Shown here: piece after piece, positions 1-11,649 of the stretch | Numbering within the stretch: position 1 is the stretch's first letter | Layout: the number at the start of each line of letters is the position of its first letter | NCBI GenBank assembly: GCA_016165875.1 | Contig: JABBOT010000002.1 | Span: 35,739,868 to 35,803,867, forward strand | Direction of reading: 5' to 3' | DNA: 64,000 nt | From: Acanthopleura granulata | Taxonomy: Eukaryota; Mollusca; Polyplacophora; Chitonida; Chitonidae | Notes under the pieces: generated by a model | The model's input: the letters and a program-made list of their open reading frames with translations, nothing else | What the model was told of the DNA's origin: nothing | The model's database searches: none | Program-made: the position numbers and the translations under genes

Positions 1-72
1 ACTGACACAGGGCCGTCCAGTCCACCTCTTATTGCTGAGTGCCTAGTAAGGAAGAAGGATGTAACATTTTTT

Positions 73-165
73 AAAGTCTTTGGTATGACCCGACCCAGGT
101 TTGAACCCAGATTTCCCCGTCCGAAAGCGAACGCTCTAACAACTGGGCTATCCGGGTTATACTCA
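73..165 (-). mobile_element. tRNA-derived SINE, family A, copy 1
   Basis: Read on the minus strand, this has a tRNA-like head. An A-box-like stretch (TAGCCCAGTTGTTAGAGCG) is followed by a B-box-like GGTTCAAACC and then GGGTCATACCAAAGACTTT. The same body recurs at 13583-13790, so it is a dispersed repeat and not a tRNA gene. The body may extend left towards base 1, because the stretch around 30-72 also resembles the second copy. No anticodon arm or acceptor stem fit for a real tRNA was seen. Confidence 0.7.
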
Positions 166-3100
166 ACATTACGTATACTTACGTGTACTCAGCATATTCT
201 AATTACAAACATATACAATAAAATATGGTGTTCTGCAACTGTGACCACATCTATAAATGATGTGACGTCACGTCGCATTTTTTCATAAGGATTTATCCTC
301 TCTATTTACGGAACATTCTTAATATGATTGTTTTCTGTGATGTCACTATCTGATCATCATTCTAGTAATATTATAAAAGGATTTATAGGCTATCAAAATA
401 ATTGCTTTTGTGGGATTTGTTGGACGAAAGGCAAATAAATAAATAAATAAATAAGTAAAAAATAAATAAGAAAAATGGTCACTCATTACACTTTAAGGAT
501 ATGATTATATATACCATCGTCAAATATCTTAGTATCACACTCCTGACTCCTTATCGATTGTATATTATACTGTGTGCAGCTCAGATATGGGTGGGTTATC
601 CGAACGACTGTGACTTTGATTCATTTAATTTGATTGCCGTTTAATGGGTATATGAACATGATATCACAACTGAAAAACAATACATCGCCCAATGTTCTGA
701 TTTAATATGCTGACTGAAAAAACATCCCCTGTATAGTTTATATAGGTAAATCCATATATTATCGTCCTTGTTCTATCCCCATTTATACAGTTTAAGATGT
801 AAAATAAGCGTTGCAATATGTGAAGGAAATCTGCTGATTATATTTGAGAATAAATTATCCAATGTCCTCATTTATTTATTTAATTTCTTTGCCTAATTGT
901 TGTGTATCAAGCCTTTTTCTTTTTTAACTTATACAAGGTGGCGAATGGTTTAATGTATGGAAGAAACAGGAGTAATCGGGTTGAACCACCGACATTTGGC
1001 AAGTTGTTGACGAACTCTTCCATGTGTAACGCCCAGGTATGCACACCATATCCATTTGCACATTGAAACTATGCGCTCTACCCACCAAGAGCGAGAAAAA
1101 CAAAATAAAAACTATAAATTTTATATCATGATTGTGGGTAATTTCTAAGCGTTTACAAATATGTTTTGTGAGCATATATAATGCTGGATTTTTTTTCATT
1201 AAAGGCAAGCTACAGAAACAGATTCTAAAGCGAAACGTGGAACCCATTGGTTCTTGTGAACAAAAGAGCCGTAGGTTGTTAAATTAGCCTGCATAACTGT
1301 GCATAAGGTTTACTGTTAACTGACGAGATGTGAATTGAGCATCAGGTGAAATGAAACAGAAGACATCCTAAGGTGAAATGTAATAGTAAACTACCTAAAC
1401 TTCCTTTGATCATCACTTAATGTCACAGAGGTGACAGTTAAAGACGTTACACACACCTTTCACGGTAAACTCTTATTGATGAAATAGTTTCCCTGTATGG
1501 AAGAGTAAGCGATACATTATACATGATAATAAACTTTATAAGAATTTTCCCTAATGATAAAATGCAATGGTGCAAAATCTTGGTGCTGCTTCCCTGGCAT
1601 CACGCAGTATGAAGAATTAATGTTCATAACGAAAAGCTTAGAATTCAAGCATGTATTTCACTTAATTCCCTGAAACAAATAAGGTATTCATCTGTTAGGG
1701 GTTAGAGGTGTTCCTTTTAATTTTATTTTATTTTTTGACCAATCTGTTCCTGTCAAAACGCAAGGAATTTGACTTTGGTCAAACATTTAATTTGACCATT
1801 AACACTACAATTATTATTTACTAAGAATACCATATGCAGCTCATGAAATCATGTATACAATGGTTTCCGCACTATTTCTCCTTAGGGAATCTAGAAGGTT
1901 TTATTATTACGACCTAATTTGTTTTGCCTACAAGTGGCAGTCAACTGTTTAATTATTGCAACATAATTTCACTTTAGATAACCGATTTGTACCAATTTAT
2001 TACACCCATTTCATTTGCAGCTTGAAGAATTTGGTTTTTGATCAAATGCTTAATTTGATTCTTAAAGCTTGCTTCACATTTGATTTCAGGAAATGTACGA
2101 GTATCTTTTAGGCTTTTATATGAGAAAGTATTGTGTTTCGTGTCCCACCTTATGTTTAAAATACTGCAAGATGGAAACAAAATTGAACTATTTGATAAAA
2201 AATTCACCTGTCTTCAGAATGCCAATTTTTCAGTGTTAATTTACACCTAAAAAGTTCACTTTGAATAGGACTTAAATATGGTGAGGTACCAGACTTCTCT
2301 AAAACGGCAAACTTACCTGTGGCAGAGCAGATGATATGTGCTTACAGGTCCCATATACCTGAACTGATCCTTGATCAAGGACTGTATGACGAGACATTTG
2401 AGATATGGCCTGATAATCAGGTCCCTAAGATCGACGCACTTACTTTTTTTTATCTGATTGTTATTTAAGAATGATCATCTCTCATAGTAAACAGAAGCCA
2501 TACAGGAAAGCAGTGGATGTCGGTGAGCTGATGACACACAAGCTCAACTACCTATCTACGCACGCTTAAATCGACATCCATGCGGAAAGTTAAAATGAGG
2601 TTTACAGCTGTACAGCCAACAAAGATATATTAAAAGGTTAAACAAAAGAATCACTACAACGCAAATTGGGTGTGTCAACACATCTCAAAATACAGCTGAA
2701 ATGTTGACAATAGAGGATTGGCACTTCTTCTGCCCAGACGTCTTTTTCCGGGGCATCCATATATACGTAAAAAGCAATAAAAAACAAAACAAACAAAAAA
2801 AAAACCAGGTTTCTTTAACGACCAATCACACCCATGTACATATATATGCATTAAGTTCGATTCCTGGTTTCTCTGTTTGTTTCGAAGGAATGTAAGTCTT
2901 GTCATCAAACTGCAGAAGATAAAACCACATTGTTTAATGTCTGTAAAACCACATGGGTCATTGTCTACTGTCTCTATGGCCACTTGAGATTCTGGTGGTT
3001 GTAATGTCTAGGGCCACGTCTATTGTCTCGGACCACATGGGGCGTGGTGATTGTAGTGTCCGGGCCAGTGTCTTATGTTCCTATAATACAATGTCTAATG

Positions 3101-3890
3101 TTGTTGACCGGAGCAATTAAAATTGAACCTAGCTGTGAAGGGTTTAAGTTTGGTGTGGAAAAGTGGTAAATTACCCGAATGGTAAAATCTGGTATTATAT
3201 AAGGATATGTCTGAGGTCAGTTTGGAAGCCAGGATGGAAGAAGTCTGTGAGTTCCTTTCCATTATATGTGATATGCGTTTTGTGCATAAGAGTAACGTTA
3301 ACGGTTACAAATAGAGAGAAATCTATGTTGATAAAAACTTGGGTTTGGAACACAATCCCAACAAACTCAGTTTCGCATTGCAAGCAGAGGCCTCTACGCC
3401 TGTTGTTACTGATCTACTAAACGCTTGGACATGTACCTGAGGTACTTTCCTTGTCAGAAATCAGATGTTCTAGAAATCAGGTATGGAATTTGATACTGTG
3501 ACATCTTACACAAATACATGTCCATTGGCTCTCCCAGAAGATGGTTTAAATAAGGTTTGGGATGCGAATTCTACGTTGACCTATTTGTCCTCCTGCGACA
3601 AATATGTCGTGCATACGGTAAGATTAAGTCTTTCGATCGCTACAGGCTCGGAAAGAGAATTTCACAGGTACTGAAAGCTTGGCTATTTAGGTAGGTCTAT
3701 CTGAAATTAGTTGAAGATATCTATCTTTTCGCACCTCTAACATTCAGCTTGGATGCATTCTCAGGATGAAAATGTATGTGACATACATGAGAAAGTTCGT
3801 AAATTACTTGTAAACGATTGTAATTCATTCAACCATAAAGCTATGACTAACGTTGTATAAGCAAAATGTTCTTGGGTATACGAAGTTGCA
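166..3890. other. Intergenic DNA, no gene recognised
   Basis: AT-rich sequence. The open frames are short and none resembles a known protein or shows coding-like composition. It contains a palindromic CRE-type octamer TGACGTCA at 263-270 and an AAAT-type simple repeat at about 436-475 that looks like the tail of a SINE. Nothing else was recognised. Confidence 0.5.
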
Positions 3891-3897
3891 AACTCCA

Positions 3898-3924
3898 AAT
3901 CAATCAATCAATCAATCAATCAAT
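3898..3924. repeat. (AATC)n microsatellite
   Basis: About six uninterrupted copies of the tetranucleotide ATCA lie just left of a SINE head fragment. Confidence 0.9.
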
Positions 3925-3979
3925 AAACCGAATGGCAAGATTCCAGTTCTTAATTGCAAAATTAACATAACTACCCACA

Positions 3980-4096
3980 TACGTCCGGAGAGCAAGCCAG
4001 CATGAGCTACACTTGAATTCACAACGACCGCATTCGGGAGAGGCACAGGTCATAACGCCACACTGGCGCGCTAACTACCTCGGCCTCGGAGGCCCC
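3980..4096 (-). mobile_element. tRNA-derived SINE, family B, head fragment
   Basis: On the minus strand it starts with GGGGGCCTCCGAGGCCGAGG and continues through a tRNA-like head (a run resembling TTAGCGCGCCAGTG, then GAATTCAAGTGTAGC as the B-box region) into the shared body CTCATGCTGGCTTGCTCTCC. The poly-AAATA tail half is missing. It is the same family as the fuller copies at 44933-45212 and 21843-22065. Confidence 0.75.
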
Positions 4097-4264
4097 CAGG
4101 AATCTATGAATCGTTGCAACGAAGTGACAGCACGATTGCCCGTAGCGATGGAAATGCTAAAGGCTGACACGATTATAGCAGGTGATATTTCGATAAAACT
4201 ATCATATAATAAAGGCCGGTTTTCATTCTTCATTATATACACCGTTTGTTTTCCTCGCATCTAA

Positions 4265-6146
4265 GGTAAATCTGTTAATTTACTAAAATGGCCACGCCTA
4301 ACTTAAAATCCAAATACTTGTACATATATTTCATGGTTGCAGTTTATTGTTTAACGTCTCCGTGACTCATAGAAGTAGTACAACAAGACTGCGTTGAAGT
4401 GGTTAATTCCTATATCTTTACACGGTAAGTTGAGTCTTAGCAAATTTCAAGAATGTCCCACAACAAGAAGTATAAACACTCTCTAATGATTCTTACCAAC
4501 TAACCTAACTGAACAAAAAAGGGTTGAAGTGCACGGTTCACTGACCGGAAAACCCATCTGACAGCTGGGGAAATTGGCGAAGACGAATGATGAAAGTCGT
4601 GTTGGCAGAACACAGAGAAACTCTGTGATATTCCATCCGAGCTAGACACCTTTCCTAAGTCTTGTATGTCTGAAGTCTGAAACTCGGGTAGCTCATCAAT
4701 CGTAGCAACCTGACTCAAAGTTATGGCAGCGAGTAATTGGTTTAGGGCTTCCTGTCAGAAATGAGGCCAGAAGCTGATCAGTGTTGAAGGTTAAAGGGTA
4801 CGCTGTTATGATATATACCCCAGTAAGTTGCATCTTTTCCGCTGTTGCTGCACATGACAGGGTCTTAACCGTTTGCAGGTCTTCACGGTAATATAGGTCA
4901 ATGATATCTGAAAGAGAGCATTAGTAATGTTCAGATTAGTAGGAGGCGCCTGGCATCAAGACATAGTAGGTTCTCACGGGAAATGGCAACCAAAAACTTG
5001 TTTACAGTAAAGTAGGAGTTCCCTCGTGGAAGGTGGGGTACACTTCGAACGGCGTATTAGATCATCAGTACATGGATGCTAGCTGTTTGGGATTCATGTT
5101 GGACATGATCGCATGGCTCACTGAGACATGACAGGTCACGTCAGAGAATAGCAGATTTACCATCTACAGGACCAGCTTGGTATAATTAGTGCTCCAGAGG
5201 GAGAGGCCCAGGCATTCAGTTTAGTCAAAAAAAACGTGCTAAAGTACATCTGACTATAAAACATGTGGCTTATATAATGGCTTATGCTGGCTTTTTCTGA
5301 GAAAGTGGAATGTTCATTACTGTTAGCGTCATTTACAGAGATGCCATTCTACAGTACTCGTTTTCCTCGTGTTTTTAATTATGCTCAAGTGATTCTCCGC
5401 AGCCAACTGCCGTATGTTGTGATGCTGAAGTCAGCCGCCTCTCTTCATCGCGAGCACTATTATGCTGAAGGTTCCGTTAGCCTGGAATTTCACTCATCAT
5501 ACCCATGCCGTGTTTTCTTGGTAATGGAAGGAGCACTGGAAAATATACACCATCTGAAAATCACCAGTTTCAGCTTCAGAATCTAAATTGCACTAAAGCA
5601 CCTGGTTTGTTAAAATAGTTTTTAGTGGAACATGGAGAGGAGTGAAAGTTTGCCAGTTCATACGTACAATCCATGCAGTCAACATGAAATACACTGCAGT
5701 AGGAGGAAGTGTTTTAACTGATAAATTACTTTCCTACCTGTCCAACATCTCCTTGATAAGAAGACGATTACAAGCAATGCCAAGGACAACTAAAATAATA
5801 CTGACTTTGTTCAATAATTTATCAAATGCCCACCTTCCGTCGATTGAAACGTCTTGCATACCAGTTTTCATCCGACTGATTGTTGCACCTTAACTCTCAA
5901 TAGTTTAACAGCTTTTAACAGACAAAGTGGTTCCTTCATGCGCTTGTTAGTGAGAACTAATGAAAAACTGTCATCCATGGTGTTAATTATACGTGTTTGT
6001 ACCTCTGCCAGACACCGTTCCCGACGTTAGGTATTCTCGCTGAAGGATCCGGTAATGTAAGGATCTGTCAGACATTAGTCATCAGTCATTCATTACGGAA
6101 GTTGTTAACTCTCACTGGATGACTTTCCTTCAGGCCCGCGTCTTCA
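4265..6146. other. Intergenic DNA, no gene recognised
   Basis: Several 60-100 codon open frames occur here (for example 5284-5586). None shows a recognisable domain, and none is flanked by convincing splice signals. No repeat structure was found by reading. Confidence 0.45.
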
Positions 6147-6603
6147 GGTTACAAGAGCGCACTGATTTCCCTACTATTTATATCGTAGATTTGTCAACTT
6201 CAAACCCCAAAATATATATCCCCAATCTTTCGCGTGGTGATATGGCATACCACCACACACAGCTTGGACTTTTCTCTACATCATATCAAAACTCCAACAA
6301 GGCATGACCACCATTTTTTTTTTTGGCTCCTGGAAGTGACGTAATAGCATTTTGTCTCCTAGTTAACATCCGGTGGCGAGGGTGGGTGGAGGGGGTAGTC
6401 CCCCTGGCAAAAAGTTTTCAGTTGTATCCAAAGCACATAAAATATATTTTAACTGGGTGTAATATGATAGTATAGAAATTTATAGTATATCAACAACCTA
6501 GATTGTCTGTGTGGCAGCATTATCTAATAAGTGGTCCAGCACTCTTCAGGTCGGAGCCAAATCTTGGACCCAACCAAATCTTGGTCGAATTGTGGATGTG
6601 TAA
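6147..6603. repeat. Dispersed ~450-bp repeat, copy 1
   Basis: This segment aligns by eye over its whole length, in the same orientation, with 32448-32898. Shared landmarks include AAAATATATATCCCCAA, the run around GTGGTGATAT, CTACATCATATCAAAA, TGGAAGTGACGTAATAGCA and TTTCAGTTGTATCCAAA. Substitutions and small indels are spread evenly. No terminal repeats or tRNA-like head were recognised, so the element class is unknown. It is likely a non-autonomous transposon or part of a larger one. Confidence 0.85.
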
Positions 6604-8165
6604 GCTTCAAAAGTTAGCATATAAATTAACGCCAGGGGCCAAAATATACTAAAAGCAAAGAAAGAGAATGAAACAAAGCGTTAAACAGACATTTTAGTTA
6701 TTTAAAAATCTTAACACGTATTTCTCTCAGAAAAACAGAATTTTTAAGCATGACACATGTAACGAGAACTCTGTTTAAACACCGGAGGCAGGTACATGTT
6801 CATTACTTGTTTATTAAACCGTCGATTTGTCAAAAGGTTAACTTTATATCATCCTCGGGTAAACTGTAACAATATTCACTTTCTCTCAATGCATGTTTCT
6901 TCCATAATTCCATAGGGAATTTGATACCAGTTTAATTCGCACTTTAACAATAATTCTCTGATGCATGACAACGCAGTCAAATAAACTGCTTTTTTACCCG
7001 ATAATGTCAAGGTGTTAACCACTTGCAAGGTTGCAGACTTGTGGTTAAATAGACTTCTGACACAGACAAGGTATGTACATATATACACCTCCTATACCAC
7101 CAATCTTTAAATCGCTTACTTCCTGAACAATGACAGTGCACTACGTAAGTCCCAGTTTTACAACTCATATTGCAAATTACTTCTACAGAAATGTATTCTA
7201 GACGTTTCATGGAATTTTGCATATGTCACAATCAGAATATACTTCATAAAATTTTGGATGTTTACAAAAATGCATCGTGAAGGGAGTAAAATTTCTACGT
7301 GAGTAAGGATACATGATGTATGCAGCGACTACCAGAGAACGGCTTGTATATCGACCGTATAGTCTGTGACACGCGTCTATCATGGAAACCTCTTCTCCCG
7401 GGGCTTGCTGCTTGGCCGGGGACTACTAGCCCGGTTATCTCCTCACCCTGACGGTGTGCTACCCTCGGGATGGGACATGGGCCCACGATAAACTCTCCAT
7501 CCGACACCTCTTCTCATCGCCATAACTCATCAGCACGGATAAATGGCACAGATAATTCGCGTCTCGTGCTGTCGGATGGTCCGAATCACGCCTGGTACAT
7601 TTCTCTTCCTAGCCTGATCTGTTTATACAAAGTGTACCATCAAACTAAGAGCCTGATTACCAAATTCATACCCCATGTACTGTGCCTGAGAGGAACGACT
7701 GTGAGAAGGAAGCTTATATGTATAACTGTTTGCGATGTCAGACTATGGTTGATGCTGCTCAGTTCTTGATTTACAGCTTTAATTGCCGTTCGTGACGCCT
7801 CCTTTTGGTCTCTGATGTGTGGTATGGTAGAGCATCTCTGTGCAGTTTAACCTAAGTTAATGTATGGAGTAATCGGCACTGAAAACCGACTACCTCTACC
7901 TTCTGAACGAGCAAATTGCGTCGATTCATTGCCTTAATTAACAGTTCAAGAATTGCAAAAATATGACGTGCAAAGCAATTCTGGCCCTAATTGTGAAGTC
8001 TAAAGATTAACATAGTTTGCAGATCTTTAATATTACAAGGTATAGTTCATGGTTAATGTGCCCTGCAACTCGAAAACGCACATACAGGGCGAAAGGCCTA
8101 CGTGGACAAGGGGTTAACGTGCTATATCTCAGCACAATGACACAAAGACCTCTCACCAATGAGGT
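6604..8165. other. Intergenic DNA, no gene recognised
   Basis: Short open frames only, none recognisable. A GC-richer patch at about 7380-7510 stands out from the AT-rich background. I could not identify it, and it may be part of another repeat. Confidence 0.4.
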
Positions 8166-8169
8166 CTTT

Positions 8170-8312
8170 GTGACTACTAGTCCATCTCATCCTAACTTCC
8201 TCCGGTTTCCTTCCACCATAAAATGTTGACCGTCGTGGTGAAATATTTTTGTGTACGGCGTAAGACTTCAATCAAATAAATAAGTAAATAAATAAATAAA
8301 TAATTTATTATT
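8170..8312 (+). mobile_element. tRNA-derived SINE, family B, 3' portion
   Basis: Contains the diagnostic family B 3' body: TTTCCTTCCACCATAAAATG, then a GTCGTGGTGAAATATTTTTG run, then GTACGGCGTAAGACTTCA and an AAATA tail. The tRNA-like head is missing, as is usual for 5'-truncated retrocopies. Confidence 0.85.
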
Positions 8313-8399
8313 TACTGAGAACGGATTCAAGTTAAGGGGGAATCCAGAGACCAGGAGTAACTATGGACCTTCAACGGGAACCTGACAAACCTCCTGACT

Positions 8400-8505
8400 T
8401 AAAATCGCAGTCAGTGCGGCGAGAGCTGTATTCGAACTCGTTGGTCAAGCGCCTGGCAGTCGCAAGAACTCGGCACTTTTAACCATTTGAGCCAGCGAAG
8501 ACCTC
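8400..8505 (-). mobile_element. tRNA-derived SINE, family C, copy 1
   Basis: On the minus strand an A-box-like TGGCTCAAATGGTTAAAAG and a B-box-like GAGTTCGAATACAGC are visible. The same arrangement recurs at 34613-34715. Both copies are too diverged for a functional tRNA and share non-tRNA flanking sequence, which favours a SINE. Confidence 0.6.
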
Positions 8506-9097
8506 TACGCAATTAATTATTATAACCTGACTATATGACTGACACTGTACATACAGAAACAGTGTCATTAAGATATAGTGGCCGACTCGGTAAGGACATG
8601 TAAACATGTATAACCCTGACAGTCAATGATCTTTTCGCGCAGAAAAACTCTACACTGTCTGACTAAATCAACATGTTCTGATTAACTCTGAAGTAATATT
8701 GCTTCAGGCAGTATAAGCTTGTACCACATACCACCCAATGTACACAAAGAGCAGATTAGTGACACCTAAATTCTAACAACATGGACAACGAAGACGTTAA
8801 GTTTGTATCACTTATAGAGACATGGTCGCCCAAATATTAGGTATTTTAGCGTTGTTACAGAATGACATGAGTATTTGGTATTTTTCTCAAGAAGTAAAAG
8901 TTGCAAGCTTTTCGCTCATCCCATCCCCAGCATTGTACGGTAAGTGAACGTTTAAAAATAACACAAAAACTGAAAATTGAGAAGTCTGCCAGAATATTTA
9001 AATGAGGGGCTGTGCAGTGGCACTTCAGGATACGCACAGCGCTCGGTAAATTTCATATATAAACAAATATGATGACACGCGTAAGAGTAGCCTAATG

Positions 9098-9845
9098 AAT
9101 TAGACGTTGTATGCTACCGATACAACGTCTAACAGAAGTACATTTGAAAAACGTGGGGTATTTTTCCTATCCACATTTAGACCATGCCTACCATTTAAAA
9201 TCTGTATGTTCCTCAACCAACAATGATCAGCTTGTGTTAATCTCACATTGCTTGTTATAGGCAGCGGTCCCATTATAAGCCGAATCGACATTGTAGAGGT
9301 CTCTGGCGATCATGATAGTTTTGGACGAGACAGGGTGGAGCTCTCATTTCACGTGATTTCACAGTGCTATTGTTGTTGTTGGGTTCGAAACCCCCCATCC
9401 TGTCTCGTCCAAAACCAGCGTGATCTCGAGAGATCTCTGCACTACCGATTCGGCTTAAAAACTACTTGCCGATCGCTAGACAATTTGGTTCATCGTAAAT
9501 TCTCCACACTGTGTGAGTTTTCGGCTTTAGAACTAACTATGTAATAGCGTGAATCCTTCACCGAAAAACTCCACATCACAGAGATTACCTGATTCTCTTG
9601 ATGATTGACTAAACATGGCGGACTGCGGGAATTTTTGACCGAAGCAATGATCTAAAACAGCCGATATGACCCGAACACAAGCGTTTTAAAACCGATGCGA
9701 CATGCGACCCCCTGGGGCTGATCATTGTTGATTCAGGAACATACAAAATTAAAAGGGTAGGCAGCATCTAAATACGAACAGGAGGATACCACTCGTTTTT
9801 CAAATGGACCTCTTTTAGACGTTGTGTCGGTATCTGAACGTTTAA
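9098..9845. mobile_element. Foldback-type element with long imperfect terminal inverted repeats
   Basis: The left end (about 9113-9225) and the reverse complement of the right end (about 9710-9838) align over roughly 100 bases. They share ACAACGTCTAA, CATTTGAAAAACG and TGTATGTTCCT, followed by CAACAATGATCAGC. The left terminus is itself a perfect 13-bp stem (9100-9112 with 9120-9132) around a 7-base loop. Inside lies a second inverted repeat (9277-9338 with 9395-9456) whose arms carry GTTTTGGACGAGACAGG. There is no transposase-like frame, so it is non-autonomous. The exact ends and target-site duplication could not be fixed. Confidence 0.75.
9277..9456. repeat. Internal inverted repeat (about 62-bp arms) of the foldback element
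   Basis: The left arm 9277-9338 pairs with 9395-9456. The innermost ~20 bases of each arm are nearly perfect (GTTTTGGACGAGACAGG and its complement), and the outer ends share AAGCCGAATCG. The ~56-base loop holds a palindrome GGGTTTCGAACCC-like stretch at about 9380-9394. The transcript would form a long hairpin. Confidence 0.8.
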
Positions 9846-10067
9846 TATATGTATCAATTTACGTACAATGCGTAAAAGTTCAATGTTGCTCTCCAGTGTT
9901 GGAAACCGTACGGCAAAGCATGCATTACATCAATATTAACAGGATTTGAAACAGAAACAATTTAATATGACTTTTTACGTACAGTAACGGTCATGAGCAA
10001 GAACATATGATCAGAGACTACTGAATCTTCTGCAAAACTGTTGGTCATCACAAAGAATCCTATAGTT

Positions 10068-10907
10068 TCACGAATCGAAGAGCCCCACACGATTGGCGAT
10101 CTTCTCAAGTGTGTCCGCCTGCGGTCGGAATTGGGGTCTGTGTATCAGAATGTGATAAAGCAGACGTCGTGTTGGTTTGGTTAACACACTCCCTGACGGC
10201 CACGATGGTAGTTCGTGAGTTCGACAATACTCCTTTTGTTCTTCTATTATCTGTTTGGAACTTCCAGAAAACATGTGTTCCCCAGCGAAGATATAAAAGA
10301 CGAGACAACCTAGGCTCCAAATGTCTACAGCTGTGGGGTAATACTTAGCACGACACAAGACCTCCGGGGGGAGGTATTTAGAATCGCCCAAATATTCCTC
10401 TCCTTCAGGTACACATTTCACATTAAACACAGCCTGACCAAAATCAGCCAACTTCAGCGTCAACGGTGTCACTAGTAAGACATTCCTAGGGTTAATATCC
10501 ATGTGGGCAATTCGACATTGGTGGCAACACTTCACGACCTGGATGAGTTGCCTCACCAGGCTGACTTTATCGTTGTCACCTAATGTCGTGTGGAGCTCCT
10601 TGGCGTCTTGTAGAGAGCCCAGATCTGCAAATTCCTCCACGAACCAAATCTGGGACGGGAATACCACAATATCCACTAGCTTGATAATCCCATCGTGCTT
10701 AAGACACAGCAACGCATATTTTTCTCGAACAATACATTCCTCGTCGCCATGATGTCCTCGGTAAGCTATCTCCTTCGCTGCGTAGATATTCCCAGTGTGT
10801 CTGTGTTGTACTTTCCAAATTTCTCCAAAAGCCCCGTTATCCAGCCAGTTTAGACGTATGTAATTGTCAGGGTTTCCAGAAAAGTCTTTATTAATGACTG
10901 GCTCCAT
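10068..10907 (-). CDS. Intronless divergent protein kinase (kinase 1)
   Basis: A complete 279-residue frame holds almost nothing but a protein kinase domain. Visible motifs: a glycine loop N-G-A-F-G at 24-28 with the first glycine replaced by Asp, the ATP lysine K45 in YAAKEI, a helix-C glutamate at E62, a catalytic loop HMDINPRN at 135-142, DFG at 155-157, PPE at 180-182 in place of APE, D195 in DIWSLGC and a C-lobe arginine in the FRPQAD stretch. The HRD arginine is Met, so it is a non-RD kinase. The usual Ser/Thr-kinase lysine two residues after the catalytic Asp is Asn. Arg141 sits where tyrosine kinases place their catalytic-loop Arg. No regulatory domain or signal peptide is present. 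The ATG at 10907 starts just before the domain. Kinase 2, about 4.7 kb away with opposite orientation, shares the motifs, which suggests an old duplication. The substrate is unknown. All core catalytic acids are present, so activity is plausible but unproven. Confidence 0.88.
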   Translation of the reverse strand: MEPVINKDFSGNPDNYIRLNWLDNGAFGEIWKVQHRHTGNIYAAKEIAYRGHHGDEECIVREKYALLCLKHDGIIKLVDIVVFPSQIWFVEEFADLGSLQDAKELHTTLGDNDKVSLVRQLIQVVKCCHQCRIAHMDINPRNVLLVTPLTLKLADFGQAVFNVKCVPEGEEYLGDSKYLPPEVLCRAKYYPTAVDIWSLGCLVFYIFAGEHMFSGSSKQIIEEQKEYCRTHELPSWPSGSVLTKPTRRLLYHILIHRPQFRPQADTLEKIANRVGLFDS

Positions 10908-11645
10908 GAGGTCATGACTGATTCCTCAGAATAGTCTTAGAAGAAACCACTAGATTTGCGTCTTAGGAACATAAGTTAAATTGCATTATAAATTCCGAGT
11001 AAAAATTCCAAGTGAAAACGATGGATGAGGCTATCTATGCTTTTAGATAGAGAGACTGAGACGGTTGATTGCATGGGCCCTGGTATATCGTCTGGTTCAG
11101 AGGAGACATAGACTGCAGTGTAATCATCCCGCTGTGCATCCCGGGCAATTTAACAGTCTTCACCTCGTGGATACATTAACTTACTAATGAACGCGAATTA
11201 CATATGACAGCCAGCCAATAAGAGTGCATATCGCCCTCTCGCCCCGCCCCTTGAGGGTAGCCGGACGCAGGTCATGAAAACATGTTCGCTGGTGCACTAT
11301 GGCTATATGTGTTCTCCAGTGAGTTAACTTGAAGTGCGTTCTGTTGCGTGGCATTCTTCAGCTGAAGATAAGCATAAGTCGCTGGTTGTCTAGAAGTTTC
11401 ACATGCTTTAAAACGGGTTATAAAACTCCAAGGGGAGCGTCTGCTCTTACAACAAGAAACATATTTTCCCCGTAAATCTTCGGCATGAAGAAAAAATAGC
11501 CATGGTATGAAGGCGCTTAACAAAAATACATAAGATATATGCAAGAAGATTATCAAACCCCAGTAAAATGATTTAGCGGTTTTGAGGTTAATGGTTTGTG
11601 TGATTTCCATCACCTGCTATTTACCGGCTTATAGGATTGCCTGAT
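10908..11645. other. Intergenic DNA upstream of kinase 1
   Basis: This is the 5' flank of the minus-strand kinase. No clear TATA box was picked out. A 113-codon minus-strand frame at 11272-11613 includes a hydrophobic run but matches no family I recognise. It is probably chance. Confidence 0.35.
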
Positions 11646-11649
11646 TACT

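Noticed and set aside
73..165. Possible functional tRNA gene on the minus strand
   Set aside because: Only A- and B-box-like words are present, the cloverleaf cannot be completed, and the body recurs as a SINE at 13583-13790.
5284..5586. 100-codon plus-strand frame
   Set aside because: No domain, no splice or promoter context, and composition like its surroundings.
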